Source of the DNA: Pseudoalteromonas luteoviolacea
Lineage (GTDB): Bacteria; Pseudomonadota; Gammaproteobacteria; Enterobacterales; Alteromonadaceae
DNA: 43,956 nucleotides
Assembly (NCBI RefSeq): GCF_021654285.1
Contig: NZ_JAKFZS010000039.1
Location: 1-43,956, forward strand
Reading direction: 5' to 3'
Shown: piece by piece, positions 8,329 to 17,354 of the stretch
How positions within the stretch are numbered: position 1 is the stretch's first letter
How the letters are laid out: each line of letters begins with the position of its first letter
The notes under the pieces: generated by a model
What the model saw: the letters and a program-made list of their open reading frames with translations, nothing else
Databases searched by the model: none
What the model was told of the DNA's origin: nothing
Position numbers and translations under genes: made by a program

Positions 8329-9273
8329 ATGACAACACTAGAAGCAAGTAAAACCATCGCGCTACTTGAGAAAAAGCTGCAACGTGCGCTAGCAGGTAAA
8401 GCACACGCTGAAGATTTACTCGAGTCCAGAGCTCGCAGCTTATACAAAGCAAATGAAGAACTTTGTGAAGCACTTGAGGCGCTCAAAAAGCAAGAGGTGC
8501 AACTAATCCAACAAGAGAAGATGGCTTCTCTGGGGCAGCTTTCTGCTGGTGTTGCACATGAATTAAACACCCCCACAGGCTATGCCAAATCGAATATTGA
8601 GACGCTTAAAATGTATCTCATTACTTTGCTGGCGTATCAGGACGATCTTGAAAAAATGGTACCAAACGAGCAGGCAATGTTAGCGCTCAAATCCAGCTAC
8701 GACGTCGCCATTATTCAAGACGATATTCCAGACTTGATGGATGAATCCTTGTGCGGCCTCAATAAAATTGCGTCAATTGTTACTGAGCTACGCAACTACA
8801 CACATATCGACAACGAAGAAATGGTACCAGAGGATCTCAACCTAGTCCTCGATCAAGCAATAAATTTGGCTCAGAGCAGCTTTAAACATCACGCGACCTT
8901 GAACACCCAGCTAGGAAAATTACCAAAGCTAGTGTGTAGTGGTAACAAGCTGTGCCAAGTGTTTTTAAACTTATTAATCAATGCTGGTCAAGCAATTGAG
9001 AAGCTGGGCAGAATTGACATCAGCAGCAGCTTTGATGAGCGACATATTTACGTGACTATTGCCGATGACGGCATGGGGATCTCAGCACAAAATCTACGCA
9101 ATATATTTGACCCATTTTTTACCACTAAGCCGGTCGGAAAAGGCACCGGATTGGGCCTCTCAATTTCTTATAAAATCATTCAGCAACACAAAGGTAAAAT
9201 CGCCGTTGAAAGTACAGAAGGTAAAGGTACACGCTTTACCATTAGTCTTCCATTCAAACCGGAGTTTGCATAA
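8329..9273 (+). CDS. hnoK: H-NOX-associated histidine kinase
   Basis: This 314-residue cytoplasmic protein has no membrane segment and no PAS or GAF domain. The first 65 residues are a charged coiled coil. The dimerisation and phosphoacceptor motif follows (MASLGQLSAGVAHELNTP, phospho-His 77). The C-terminus is an HATPase domain with an N box (FLNLLINAGQAIE), G1 (DDGMGIS) and G2 (GKGTGLGLS). The stop codon overlaps the start of the H-NOX gene in TAATG, so the two are translationally coupled. In such pairs NO-bound H-NOX alters kinase autophosphorylation, and the kinase relies on the partner for sensing; this is family knowledge. No response regulator is adjacent, so phosphotransfer must go to a protein encoded elsewhere. 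Confidence 0.85.
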   Translation: MTTLEASKTIALLEKKLQRALAGKAHAEDLLESRARSLYKANEELCEALEALKKQEVQLIQQEKMASLGQLSAGVAHELNTPTGYAKSNIETLKMYLITLLAYQDDLEKMVPNEQAMLALKSSYDVAIIQDDIPDLMDESLCGLNKIASIVTELRNYTHIDNEEMVPEDLNLVLDQAINLAQSSFKHHATLNTQLGKLPKLVCSGNKLCQVFLNLLINAGQAIEKLGRIDISSSFDERHIYVTIADDGMGISAQNLRNIFDPFFTTKPVGKGTGLGLSISYKIIQQHKGKIAVESTEGKGTRFTISLPFKPEFA

Positions 9274-9830
9274 TGAAAGGTCATATTTTTATGTTACTTG
9301 AAGAGTTTGTCACTGAAGTCGCCAGTGAAGAAGTGTTATACGACGCTTTTGAAGCTTGCACATTTGACACAAACACTGCCTTTGTACGAACAGAAAACTA
9401 CCCTGACGAGCACCTTATTGAATTGGTCGATATCGTCATCAATAAAATAGGTATTACACTCGCACAAGCGCATTTTAGCTTTGGTAAATGGCTTTACCCA
9501 AGGCTGTCAGGGTTACTGCCAAAGCATTTCACTGATTACGCACACCCAGCGTATGTGTTGCAACAACTGGATGACTTACATCATATCGAACTTAAAAAGC
9601 TCTACCCAGATGCGCTGCCGCCAAAATTCCAATACAAGACGTTATCTTTATTTGAAGCGCAGCTGATTTATACTTCTTCACGTAGAATGTTCGATCTGGT
9701 TGAAGGCGTACTGGCTGGCATGGCCGCATACTATGGCGTACAAATCACAGTTACTAAACAGCTAAATTGGCAAGAAAACCCAAACAGTGCAAAGTATTTA
9801 ATTACTTACGCTAACGGCGTTGAACTTTAA
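9273..9830 (+). CDS. hnoX: H-NOX heme nitric oxide sensor
   Basis: The 185-residue protein spans the usual H-NOX length and begins MKGHIFMLLEEFV, typical of the family. The proximal heme ligand is most likely His 103 in LDDLHHIE. The diagnostic YxSxR motif that holds the heme propionates is YTSSR at 133-137. The protein is cytosolic, binds heme b and senses NO; discrimination against oxygen depends on distal residues that I cannot assign with certainty. Its start overlaps the kinase stop codon by one base, so it should be made in a fixed ratio with the kinase. The nearest gene downstream is on the opposite strand. Confidence 0.9.
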   Translation: MKGHIFMLLEEFVTEVASEEVLYDAFEACTFDTNTAFVRTENYPDEHLIELVDIVINKIGITLAQAHFSFGKWLYPRLSGLLPKHFTDYAHPAYVLQQLDDLHHIELKKLYPDALPPKFQYKTLSLFEAQLIYTSSRRMFDLVEGVLAGMAAYYGVQITVTKQLNWQENPNSAKYLITYANGVEL

Positions 9831-9998
9831 AACCTCAGTATGGGTTAAGCTACCTCTTTCCCAGTATAACGCCTATAAAGCTGAGGTACAGGAAGATACA
9901 GCATATTTTCATAGAAAAGAAATAACAACATAATTGGACGTTTATAGAATCAGTTTAATGTGCCGAGGTTAATACCATATCCATAAACAATAGATTTA

Positions 9999-10586
9999 TT
10001 AGGTCAATTTTCGTTCTAACCTAATTGTTTTCCTTCGTAATACCCTGATCCGATAATATGGATATGATAAAAGTACTAGCGTTAATGCAACATAATGTAA
10101 TAGACCAAAAAAGCGGTATACCGGAATAAACACATTGAGATTCAGGAAACCTCTTAGTACTAGCTCAATAAAGTTAATGGTCATAGTGGTGAACAAGATA
10201 TAAATGCAATACCTTGTAGCAGGCGAATAAACGCAGCGACACAGGGAATGAAGTATGTAAACAGACATTATGCAGGTAAAGCCAAAGCACATTTTAAAAA
10301 AATAAAATAGCCGACGTCTCAACATGACTTCCATATCAGCATCTATCAATGCACTGTTAATTGGTTCATCTGTAAATTGCAAAATAAACACAACAAAAAA
10401 AGTGATACTCCATGACAAAAAGCGTTTGTCAATCTCACCCTTCCTCTCACAAGGCTTACGGTGTAATTTTATAACCCCCCTAAAAATCAAATCATAAATA
10501 AAATATATCAAAGCAAACAAAAGGGAAACTTGAAAGCCACGATGAGCTACGACATTAGCTAATACTGATTCTACATAATATGACAA
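9999..10586 (-). CDS. multi-pass inner membrane protein of unknown function
   Basis: I do not recognise this 195-residue protein. It has about five hydrophobic segments (around residues 18-36, 57-70, 92-112, 125-145 and 155-175) and ends in a strongly basic tail (RRKTIRLERKLT) that is probably cytoplasmic. The best start is a TTG at 10586 with GGAG seven bases upstream. A stronger AAGGAGGTG further upstream has no open start in a useful frame. It is divergent from the MerR gene, sharing a 240-bp promoter region. Context with the two GG-leader peptide genes makes an immunity or export accessory role possible, but this is a guess from proximity. Confidence 0.6.
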   Translation of the reverse strand: MSYYVESVLANVVAHRGFQVSLLFALIYFIYDLIFRGVIKLHRKPCERKGEIDKRFLSWSITFFVVFILQFTDEPINSALIDADMEVMLRRRLFYFFKMCFGFTCIMSVYILHSLCRCVYSPATRYCIYILFTTMTINFIELVLRGFLNLNVFIPVYRFFGLLHYVALTLVLLSYPYYRIRVLRRKTIRLERKLT

Positions 10587-10826
10587 GTTCTCACTCCAAC
10601 AGCACCTCCTTGATGAACTTAAATGGATGTTTTTTCTCTAAATAGAGAACAATATAATTTATAAACTTGCAACATTTTAACCTTTTAAGATTTAACCATC
10701 CAGATATAATCACTATTTATTCAATTCGTTAACCTTCTTGACGTTTATATCAACTATCCGCACTTAACAAGTTATCATTTATGTGACAAAGTAACAAAAG
10801 CTAAAACATTAGAGATAGGGATAGTT

Positions 10827-11231
10827 ATGTTGGATATAGGCAAAGTAACTGAAAAAACAGGTATTAATGCCTCTGCACTGAGATTTTACGAATCAAAAGG
10901 CCTTATCAAACCAGCGGGCAGAAAAGGTTTACGGAGGTATTACGCGGATAATATTATAGAACAGCTATCTATTATTGCGCTTGGCCAAACTGCTGGGTTT
11001 ACTTTGGATGAAATTGCCTCTTTTTTTAGCGGCAAAAGCATTGAGATAGATAGAGATATGCTGCTCCAAAAGTCAAAAGATATCGCATTAAAAATCAGCC
11101 GGTTACAAGCAATTGAAGCGGAGCTCATTAAAGTAGCTAACTGTCCGAATTCAAACCACTTTGACTGTCACAATTTTAACAAGTTACTAAATAACTCATT
11201 TAACACCACAAAGACCTTTAACAAATTTTAA
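10827..11231 (+). CDS. MerR-family transcriptional regulator
   Basis: The 134-residue protein has the MerR winged-helix motif at its N-terminus (DIGKVTEKTGINASALRFYESKGLI, then GLRRYY), an AGFTLDEI helix and a dimerisation coiled coil (about 75-105). The C-terminus contains two cysteines (NCPNS and FDCHN, about eleven residues apart) that could bind a metal or sense oxidation, but this is not the layout of a classical metal sensor I can name. It lies 50 bases upstream of a small GG-leader peptide gene on the same strand, so it may regulate or be cotranscribed with it. It is divergent from the membrane protein gene ending at 9999. Confidence 0.85.
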   Translation: MLDIGKVTEKTGINASALRFYESKGLIKPAGRKGLRRYYADNIIEQLSIIALGQTAGFTLDEIASFFSGKSIEIDRDMLLQKSKDIALKISRLQAIEAELIKVANCPNSNHFDCHNFNKLLNNSFNTTKTFNKF

Positions 11232-11281
11232 AATTCTGATAACTTAAATAATGAACTATATATTCAACAAGGAATAATGCA

Positions 11282-11461
11282 GTGAAATTAAAAATAAATA
11301 AAAAAGCAATTAAATCACTCTCTAATGACAGCAAAGCTATCCCAGTAATGCAAACACCAAATATTGCAGGTGGTAATAATCCATTCCCATACACAGTGTT
11401 TGAAAAAGGCTGTCGCTGGTTCACTCACATGCAAGTACATACATGTAACAACCCGTACTAA
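11282..11461 (+). CDS. GG-leader small peptide 1 (RiPP- or bacteriocin-like precursor)
   Basis: A 59-residue ORF starts at GTG 11282 with AAGGA eight bases upstream. The leader is basic (MKLKINKKAIKSL) and ends in TPNIAGG, a double-glycine processing-like site. The 28-residue remainder contains GCRWFTHMQVHTCNNPY. The second gene at 11650 has the same leader pattern, the same 28-residue length after GG and cysteines at the same core positions (13 and 24). That conservation between two diverged copies argues for real coding. No maturation enzyme or C39-type exporter is nearby, so RiPP or bacteriocin identity is inference; a leadered signalling or stress peptide is also possible. A Rho-independent terminator follows. 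Confidence 0.75.
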   Translation: MKLKINKKAIKSLSNDSKAIPVMQTPNIAGGNNPFPYTVFEKGCRWFTHMQVHTCNNPY

Positions 11462-11477
11462 TCAATTTTTTTGATTT

Positions 11478-11511
11478 AAAAGCTCAAACTAAAAATAGTT
11501 TGGGCTTTTTT
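11478..11511 (+). terminator. terminator after GG-leader peptide 1
   Basis: A stem of AGCTCAAACTA with TAGTTTGGGCT (one G-T pair, A-rich loop) is flanked by A and T runs and ends in TTTTT. It lies about 20 bases after the peptide stop codon. Confidence 0.8.
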
Positions 11512-11649
11512 ATGGCATAAACAATAGCTTTCTAAGCCTTTGAATCACAAAATTATAAGATAATTATATAGCTTTTATCATTTCATCATATTTACCCTTC
11601 CTGCTAATTTTTTGAGTGAAATTAAACTCAAACTTAAAAGGAAGAAGCT

Positions 11650-11826
11650 ATGAAGCTAGTCATTTCTAAAAAGCCACTCAAACGTTTGTTAAACGAACAA
11701 GCACTCAGTAATAAACTAACACCTCAAATAGGTGGCGGTTATCCACACTACCCTCCAACTAAGGTAGATGTTGGCTGTAGATGGCACACTAGGCAGTATG
11801 CTGAGACATGTCATAATCCAAAATAA
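11650..11826 (+). CDS. GG-leader small peptide 2 (paralogue of peptide 1)
   Basis: A 58-residue ORF starts at ATG 11650 with AAGGA seven bases upstream. The leader (MKLVISKKPLKRLL) ends in TPQIGGG, and the 28-residue core carries GCRWHTRQYAETCHNPK. Relative to peptide 1, the shared core positions are GCRW, T two residues on, TC, and NP near the end, while the proline-rich start of the core differs (YPHYPPT against NNPFPYT). It has its own terminator and probably its own promoter in the 138 bases after the first terminator. The two cysteines are ten residues apart and could form a disulfide or be crosslinked. Function unknown. Confidence 0.75.
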   Translation: MKLVISKKPLKRLLNEQALSNKLTPQIGGGYPHYPPTKVDVGCRWHTRQYAETCHNPK

Positions 11827-11848
11827 ACTTTGTTTTATAGTCATCTTG

Positions 11849-11886
11849 ATGCAGCTTTAAACTAAAAATAATAGCTGCATTTTTTA
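11849..11886 (+). terminator. terminator after GG-leader peptide 2
   Basis: An 8-bp stem (ATGCAGCT / AGCTGCAT) encloses an A-rich loop and is followed by TTTTTT, 22 bases after the peptide stop. Confidence 0.8.
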
Positions 11887-11922
11887 AACCAGAATACATG
11901 GAGAGAATATAACTAACGATAA

Positions 11923-11945
11923 TAAAAAGTCACATCCATGTGACT
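11923..11945 (-). terminator. probable terminator of the RND efflux operon
   Basis: On the minus strand an 8-bp perfect stem (AGTCACAT / ATGTGACT, 2-nt loop) is followed by TTTTT. It lies about 155 bases after the permease stop. A second hairpin (CCAGTA / TACTGG, 12061-12076) without a T run lies nearer the gene. Confidence 0.6.
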
Positions 11946-12099
11946 CTGCTTGCTTGGAAGGTATTATTCAAGGTCGTAACTTGAATACCGCAAGTCTAGT
12001 CAGAGAATATGCAAATAAAATGGAGGAAAACTTTTTATTTTAAAATACAGTGAGATATGACCAGTATAATTACTGGCCATATAGGATTAATCTGATTAC

Positions 12100-15000
12100 C
12101 TAGGTCGCTATACGTTTAAGCTTTGCAATAAACGAAGTCGTGCGCTTTTTTTGCATTAACCAATAACAACTTGGCACAAAGAAAAACGACAATACAGTCG
12201 TTAATACGGTGCCACCCGCTATTGCAATTGCAAACGGTGGCCAGAAACTCCCTCCCGCTAAAATTAACGGCAAAAATCCCCCAACAGTTGTGATGGTTGT
12301 TGAAGTAATATGCCGAGCACACGTCATCACACCAGTTACAATGTCATCGACGCTACTTGCTTCATTGGCCCTGAGTTCAGATAAAATCACAATAGCTGCA
12401 TTAATCGCTAGCCCCATTAGACCGAGCAAGCCGATGATCACGGTAAATCCAAATGGGAAGCCCGCGATGTACACACTTAAAATCCCTAACATGGCAGACT
12501 GAAAGGCTGTGATGAGGATCAGTCCTGTTGTTGTAAAAGAATTAAAAGTCAGTACCAACACAGTAATCAGTACAACAAAAATCACCCCAACTTTACCCAG
12601 CAGACTGCCCACCGCTTGATCTCGCTGCTGAGACTCACCACCGATCTCTAAACGATAACCAACAGGTAAAGTAAACTGCTCTTTTTCAAGTTGAAGTTGG
12701 AGATCTTTCAGTACCTTAGCAGGTAATACATCCGCTTGTAAAAATGCTTCAACCACATTTAAACGCTCGCCATTACGACGATGAATGGTACTTTGCTCAG
12801 GCACAATATGACTCGTTGCAAATGCCGACAATAATAAAGGCTGGTTGCCCATGATCTCCACATTAGCAAGGCCATCCAGCCCATCGCGATATTGATTATC
12901 AAATCTTAAGTTAACAGGTACAGTTTCAGTATCCTCTAGTACACTTGCGACCGTCACGCCTTGAGACTGAGCTTGCAATTGGGCAGCAACACGTTGAGCT
13001 TGTGCACCTGCGTGAATTAGTTGCGACTCTTGAGCCAATAACTCAACCTTTGCGGCACCGGACTGCAATGTCGTGCGCGTATGTGTCACTTCAGGGTGTG
13101 CAATAACGGTTTGCTTAACCCGCTGGCCTAATTCCGCTAAATTATCGAGATCTGGGCCAAATATTCTAATTTCTATCGGCGCATTAAATGGCGGGCCTTG
13201 CTCTAGCTTCCTAACCAAGGTTTGTGCCTCAGGAAATGCGCGATCAAGTTCAACTTGTAAAGTTCGGATCAGTTCATTGGCACGCTCAAAATCTGTCACT
13301 TTGACCATGGCCTGAGCGTAGTTTCGCGCGCCTTTGTCTCTTTGCATCAAGTTGTAATAAAAAATTGGAATGTTACGTCCGACCATCCAATCTAAACGCT
13401 CGATCCCCTCGTGGTTTAAAATATGCGCATCCATTCTTTTCACCAGTGCTTTGGTCGCATGTATGCTGGCATTGTCGGACAAGCGAATTTCTATATGGAA
13501 CATATCTCTATCCGCTGGCGGGAAAAACTGCTCCGTCAATTTACCAGCAGAAATAAAACCAATCACTGGGAGCACCATGACACACAGCGCTGTTAAAACG
13601 GGCCTATTCAAAGAGCGGCTAAGTAACTGTTCAAAGATCTGACTAAGCCCTTTTAATCTGATCCCTTGTGTTAAAAAGCCTGAACTATTTTGCGCATCAA
13701 CTTGTACATATTTACCTGCAAATACGGCAATCAAGGTATGCGAAATAAGATAGGAACCTATCAACGCGAAGATAACACTCAGTGCAATGCCGCCAACAAA
13801 TTCACCTGATGGACCTGGCATGAGCACAATTGGCATAAATGCCAAAATAGTGGTCAGTGTTGAGCTTAATAGTGGTAGCCAAAAATGGTGCACCGCTTTT
13901 GACACTGCTTTAATCACAGCCAAACCTTGCTGACGGTATCTCTGTATGGCATCAGTGATCACAATGGCGTTATCAACCATAATACCCAGCGCAACCACTA
14001 ATCCAGTTACCGAGATCTGATGAATAGGCAGGCCATATATATTCATACAGGCCAAAGTAAACATGACGGTCAAAGGTAGTGCCATACCAACGATAATGGC
14101 GGCTCTCAGCCCCAGTGTGACAAATAGTACTGCCAAAATCAGCACAAAACCGAGCAAGATGTTATCTAATAAACTGCCTAATCTGTCCTCTGTGTAACCT
14201 TTTTGGTCGAACAGGCTATGCAGTTGGATATTATTTGGCAATGTTTTACTAAATTCGTTTAATAGGGCATCAATCTGATCAGAAAACTTATCAATGCGCA
14301 CATCAGGGAGCATGCGAATACCCAAGTACGCGCCCGGCAGCCCATCCACCCAGGCAATTTCTTGCTGCGGTTCAACCAAGACACGCTCTACGGTAGCGAT
14401 ATCACTCAACTGTACTTGACCGTAGCGGCTATCACTTTGAATAGGAATCGACGCAATGCGTGGAATGGACTTGAACTCGCCACTCAACTCAACCTGCATT
14501 TGAATTTGCGCATTGCTTATCATCCCCGCAGAGACTTTCGCATCCGCATTTTTTACCGCATGCGCTACTTGCTCGAATGATAAGCCAGCTAATTTTAATT
14601 TAGCTGGGTCAAGTGTGACTCTCACTTCCTCATTTGCCACACCAAATAAGTGAACCACCTCAACTCCGCTTTGATTACGTAGTTGATTACGAAGCTCTTT
14701 GGTGTAGCGATTCACGGCGATTTGTTTGGCCTGCTGCAAAGATAAAGACTCAGTTTCATCCGGCTCTATGGTCAGTGCAACAATTTTGGTATAGGCATAT
14801 CCCCTATCGTCTTCGAGCAAAGGTGACGAGGCATCTTCTGGCAGTTCTATTTGCACATCAGCAAGCAAGTCTCGCATTCTCGACCACACCGGCGTGCTGT
14901 CTGTCACGGCATCTTCAAGTTCAATACTTAATACACTGATCCCGGCACGTGACATTGCAATAAGGTTTTTAATCTCGGACTGTTGCTTTAACTTTTGCTC

Positions 15001-15195
15001 AATTTTTTCAGTAACTTGAGCCTCGACCCGGGCAGCAGACGCGCCCGGTAAATACGTCGTGACAAAGGCAAAACGGTTGATAATACGGGGATCTTCTGTT
15101 CGCGGTAAGCTGCTTAGTGCAGCAAAACCAGACACCAGTAGCAGCGCAATGAGTAACACCTGAAATCGAACGTTTTTGAGCAAAAATGCTATCAT
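12100..15195 (-). CDS. RND efflux transporter permease (AcrB/MexF-like)
   Basis: This 1031-residue inner-membrane proton antiporter has the RND layout: one N-terminal helix (about 8-28), a long periplasmic loop, a cluster of six helices (about 335-535), a second large loop and a C-terminal helix bundle (about 855-1010). TM4 shows VVALGIMVDNAIVITDA, carrying the Asp pair used for proton relay. It exports small molecules through a tripartite complex with a periplasmic adaptor and outer-membrane channel. The start overlaps the end of the adaptor gene by 4 bases (ATGA). No outer-membrane factor gene is next to it, so a TolC-like protein encoded elsewhere is expected. The substrate cannot be predicted. 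Confidence 0.92.
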   Translation of the reverse strand: MIAFLLKNVRFQVLLIALLLVSGFAALSSLPRTEDPRIINRFAFVTTYLPGASAARVEAQVTEKIEQKLKQQSEIKNLIAMSRAGISVLSIELEDAVTDSTPVWSRMRDLLADVQIELPEDASSPLLEDDRGYAYTKIVALTIEPDETESLSLQQAKQIAVNRYTKELRNQLRNQSGVEVVHLFGVANEEVRVTLDPAKLKLAGLSFEQVAHAVKNADAKVSAGMISNAQIQMQVELSGEFKSIPRIASIPIQSDSRYGQVQLSDIATVERVLVEPQQEIAWVDGLPGAYLGIRMLPDVRIDKFSDQIDALLNEFSKTLPNNIQLHSLFDQKGYTEDRLGSLLDNILLGFVLILAVLFVTLGLRAAIIVGMALPLTVMFTLACMNIYGLPIHQISVTGLVVALGIMVDNAIVITDAIQRYRQQGLAVIKAVSKAVHHFWLPLLSSTLTTILAFMPIVLMPGPSGEFVGGIALSVIFALIGSYLISHTLIAVFAGKYVQVDAQNSSGFLTQGIRLKGLSQIFEQLLSRSLNRPVLTALCVMVLPVIGFISAGKLTEQFFPPADRDMFHIEIRLSDNASIHATKALVKRMDAHILNHEGIERLDWMVGRNIPIFYYNLMQRDKGARNYAQAMVKVTDFERANELIRTLQVELDRAFPEAQTLVRKLEQGPPFNAPIEIRIFGPDLDNLAELGQRVKQTVIAHPEVTHTRTTLQSGAAKVELLAQESQLIHAGAQAQRVAAQLQAQSQGVTVASVLEDTETVPVNLRFDNQYRDGLDGLANVEIMGNQPLLLSAFATSHIVPEQSTIHRRNGERLNVVEAFLQADVLPAKVLKDLQLQLEKEQFTLPVGYRLEIGGESQQRDQAVGSLLGKVGVIFVVLITVLVLTFNSFTTTGLILITAFQSAMLGILSVYIAGFPFGFTVIIGLLGLMGLAINAAIVILSELRANEASSVDDIVTGVMTCARHITSTTITTVGGFLPLILAGGSFWPPFAIAIAGGTVLTTVLSFFFVPSCYWLMQKKRTTSFIAKLKRIAT

Positions 15196-16262
15196 TGCTG
15201 CTCACCTCGGGTCGCAACCGACTGGACGATATCTACTTTTATATTTGCAGCGACTTTATGTGTCCCGTTGGCTAAAATCTTAGTGCCATTTTCCAAGTCG
15301 CCATCTATAAACGCATATTGCCCATCGCTATGTAACACCTCAACCGCTGTCGGTTGTAAATGCCCTTGCTCAATTTGATATATCTGCCAAGTACCACGCG
15401 TGCCGTTGGTTAACGCACTCATTGGTACCCAATAGCCTAATTTTTCGCGCTTTTTCGCAATGATCATAGAAGCCATCTGACCAGAAAAAACAACAGCGTC
15501 GCTTGGTAAAGAAAAACGCAGTTGTACGGTTCTTGAAATTGGATCTAAATTGGTCCCACCGGAGCGTTTTTGCGCTTGATACACACTACCACCAATCGTA
15601 ATAGGCATCATCGGCTGTATATTTGATAACAAATTTTGCGGCACGCCGATACGCACTTCTGAATTGCTCTGCTCTAATACTCGTAACGCAATTTGACCGG
15701 GCCCCACAACCTCACCTATTGACACCTCACGCATAGCAATAACACCATCAAACGGCGCCTTGAGGTGCGCTTTATCTAACCTTACATCCATGCCTTTCAA
15801 CTTCACATTAAGCACCTGAATTTCGGCTTTTAATACCGCAATTTGAGAGCGGTTTTGGTCTAGTTGCTGCTGGGCGGAGTAATTCGACTTACTCAACTTT
15901 AATAATCGTTCGCTATCTTGCTGCGCCAGTGTGAGTTGGGCTTTGATCTTGTCTAGGTTGGCAAGTAACTCTAGCTTTTCAATTTCAAGTAACTGGGTGT
16001 CTTGTTTAGCAAGTATCTGCCCTTTTTTGATAGTGTCGCCTTGATCTGCATACAAAGCCTCTAAAACACCACTAAATTCAAAGCCTATCTCAGCTTCTTG
16101 ATGTTTAACGACTTGCCCTGTTACCTGACGAAATTGATGAAAGCCAGTTGCTTGCTGCAAACTATAAGCTGCAACTGGCAGCCCTTTTTTCTCAGCACCT
16201 TGGTTATCTGCCCATGCCCAGTGCGCATTCATCAACAACATTAAGCCCAATAAAACTCTCAT
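15192..16262 (-). CDS. RND efflux periplasmic adaptor (HlyD/MFP family)
   Basis: The 356-residue protein opens with a Sec signal peptide (MRVLLGLMLLMNAHWAWA). A lipoyl half-domain follows (VTGQVVKHQEAEIGFEFSGVLEAL), then a helical hairpin of about residues 95-165 that should contact the outer-membrane channel, a second lipoyl half (LKAPFDGVIAMREVSIGEVV) and beta-barrel domains. There is no lipobox, so it is probably soluble or loosely held. The start has AAGGA about eight bases upstream. It is the first gene of a two-gene operon with the permease. No regulator is adjacent; the 267-base region upstream (16263-16529) should hold its promoter. Confidence 0.92.
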   Translation of the reverse strand: MRVLLGLMLLMNAHWAWADNQGAEKKGLPVAAYSLQQATGFHQFRQVTGQVVKHQEAEIGFEFSGVLEALYADQGDTIKKGQILAKQDTQLLEIEKLELLANLDKIKAQLTLAQQDSERLLKLSKSNYSAQQQLDQNRSQIAVLKAEIQVLNVKLKGMDVRLDKAHLKAPFDGVIAMREVSIGEVVGPGQIALRVLEQSNSEVRIGVPQNLLSNIQPMMPITIGGSVYQAQKRSGGTNLDPISRTVQLRFSLPSDAVVFSGQMASMIIAKKREKLGYWVPMSALTNGTRGTWQIYQIEQGHLQPTAVEVLHSDGQYAFIDGDLENGTKILANGTHKVAANIKVDIVQSVATRGEQQ

Positions 16263-16529
16263 AATGGTTCCTTGCGAATTTCTATACTTTATATACTTGC
16301 TGAGCCAGCCTAGAGTTTAGTGCATTGTGTCATATGTATGTAAACTCAAATATAAAGCGTTTAAAACACCTAGAGCGGACGATAAAGGCCCGCTCATCCA
16401 ATGTTGTCGTACAATCGAAATTAGAATAAATTATCTAAAGTCGTGTTCATTGTACCCTTGTTTGATTTTTATACTAGGCATACTAAATAAATTTCAATTT
16501 TATTTTCATATAAGTCTCTGTTAAACCCA

Positions 16530-17354
16530 TCATTGTGTACTTTTCTTACCCATGTTACGTAAAACCCATCGCCACTTTATCAAAGGCAAAGTCGTTTTCA
16601 GCTCTCGCAACTGTATTCGTGTCGGATATGAAAAGTAACTACTTTGCTGAGATTGATCCCTCGCTTCCACGTGTTGATACTTCAACAACTCTAATACTTG
16701 CGCGTATAAAGCCGGAAAGCAGTTACTCACTTGTCTATCTATCTCCAATAAACATGTCGCACCACTCACCTTTATCGCACTTTGAGCGATCACAGGCCCA
16801 GCATCAATCTCTTTATTTTCAACCCAATGTGCAGAAATACCATAATTTTCTTCGTTATAAAGATAACTAAACATGATCGGGAACAAACCTCGGCATTTTG
16901 GCAAATATGCTGGGTGAAAATTGACTACACCTTGTGTTGCAGAACCAATGATCTCGTTATGTAAAATTTGGTCAAAATAATAAATACTCAGCAAATCAAT
17001 ACTTTGGTTTTTAACAAGCTCAACCACACCGGCTGAATTAATATCTTTTACCTTGATATACTTAATACCCAGCTCGCTACAGCGCTGTTCAATACTGGGC
17101 AACACATCCACACCAAAGCATTTCAACAACGGGCGTATTAGAGATAAAAATACCATTTTCACAAAAAGATACTCTGTGAATCCGTACCCTCTAAAGCGCA
17201 TATTTTTATACGCTTGCGCTAAAAACCCGCCATTTTTTTTAGAATACGGATCACTGGTGATCACCAGTTTTATCTCATCCTTGTGCGTCTCTAACACCTG
17301 AAGGATGGCAGGTTGTGTGGCCATATTTTCAATATTGCACAGCGCTATACGCAT
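16530..17354 (-). CDS. formyltransferase-family enzyme of the biosynthetic operon
   Basis: The 274-residue protein has the core of formyl-tetrahydrofolate-dependent transferases: VVNFHPAYLPKCRG gives the Asn-x-His pair and KEIDAGPVI gives the catalytic Asp, matching the N-H-D triad of methionyl-tRNA formyltransferase. It lacks a convincing C-terminal tRNA-binding domain, so its target is more likely a small amine or sugar amine than Met-tRNA. The start overlaps the acyl-CoA dehydrogenase stop (TAATG at 17354), making it the last gene of a coupled five-gene operon. An aminotransferase upstream in the same operon would supply an amine to be formylated. That link is inference. Confidence 0.75.
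   Translation of the reverse strand: MRIALCNIENMATQPAILQVLETHKDEIKLVITSDPYSKKNGGFLAQAYKNMRFRGYGFTEYLFVKMVFLSLIRPLLKCFGVDVLPSIEQRCSELGIKYIKVKDINSAGVVELVKNQSIDLLSIYYFDQILHNEIIGSATQGVVNFHPAYLPKCRGLFPIMFSYLYNEENYGISAHWVENKEIDAGPVIAQSAIKVSGATCLLEIDRQVSNCFPALYAQVLELLKYQHVEARDQSQQSSYFSYPTRIQLRELKTTLPLIKWRWVLRNMGKKSTQ

Noticed and set aside
12100..16262. RND pump considered as exporter of the GG-leader peptides.
   Set aside because: Double-glycine precursors are cleaved and exported by C39 peptidase ABC transporters; RND pumps lack this domain, and the operon is on the other strand with its own terminator.
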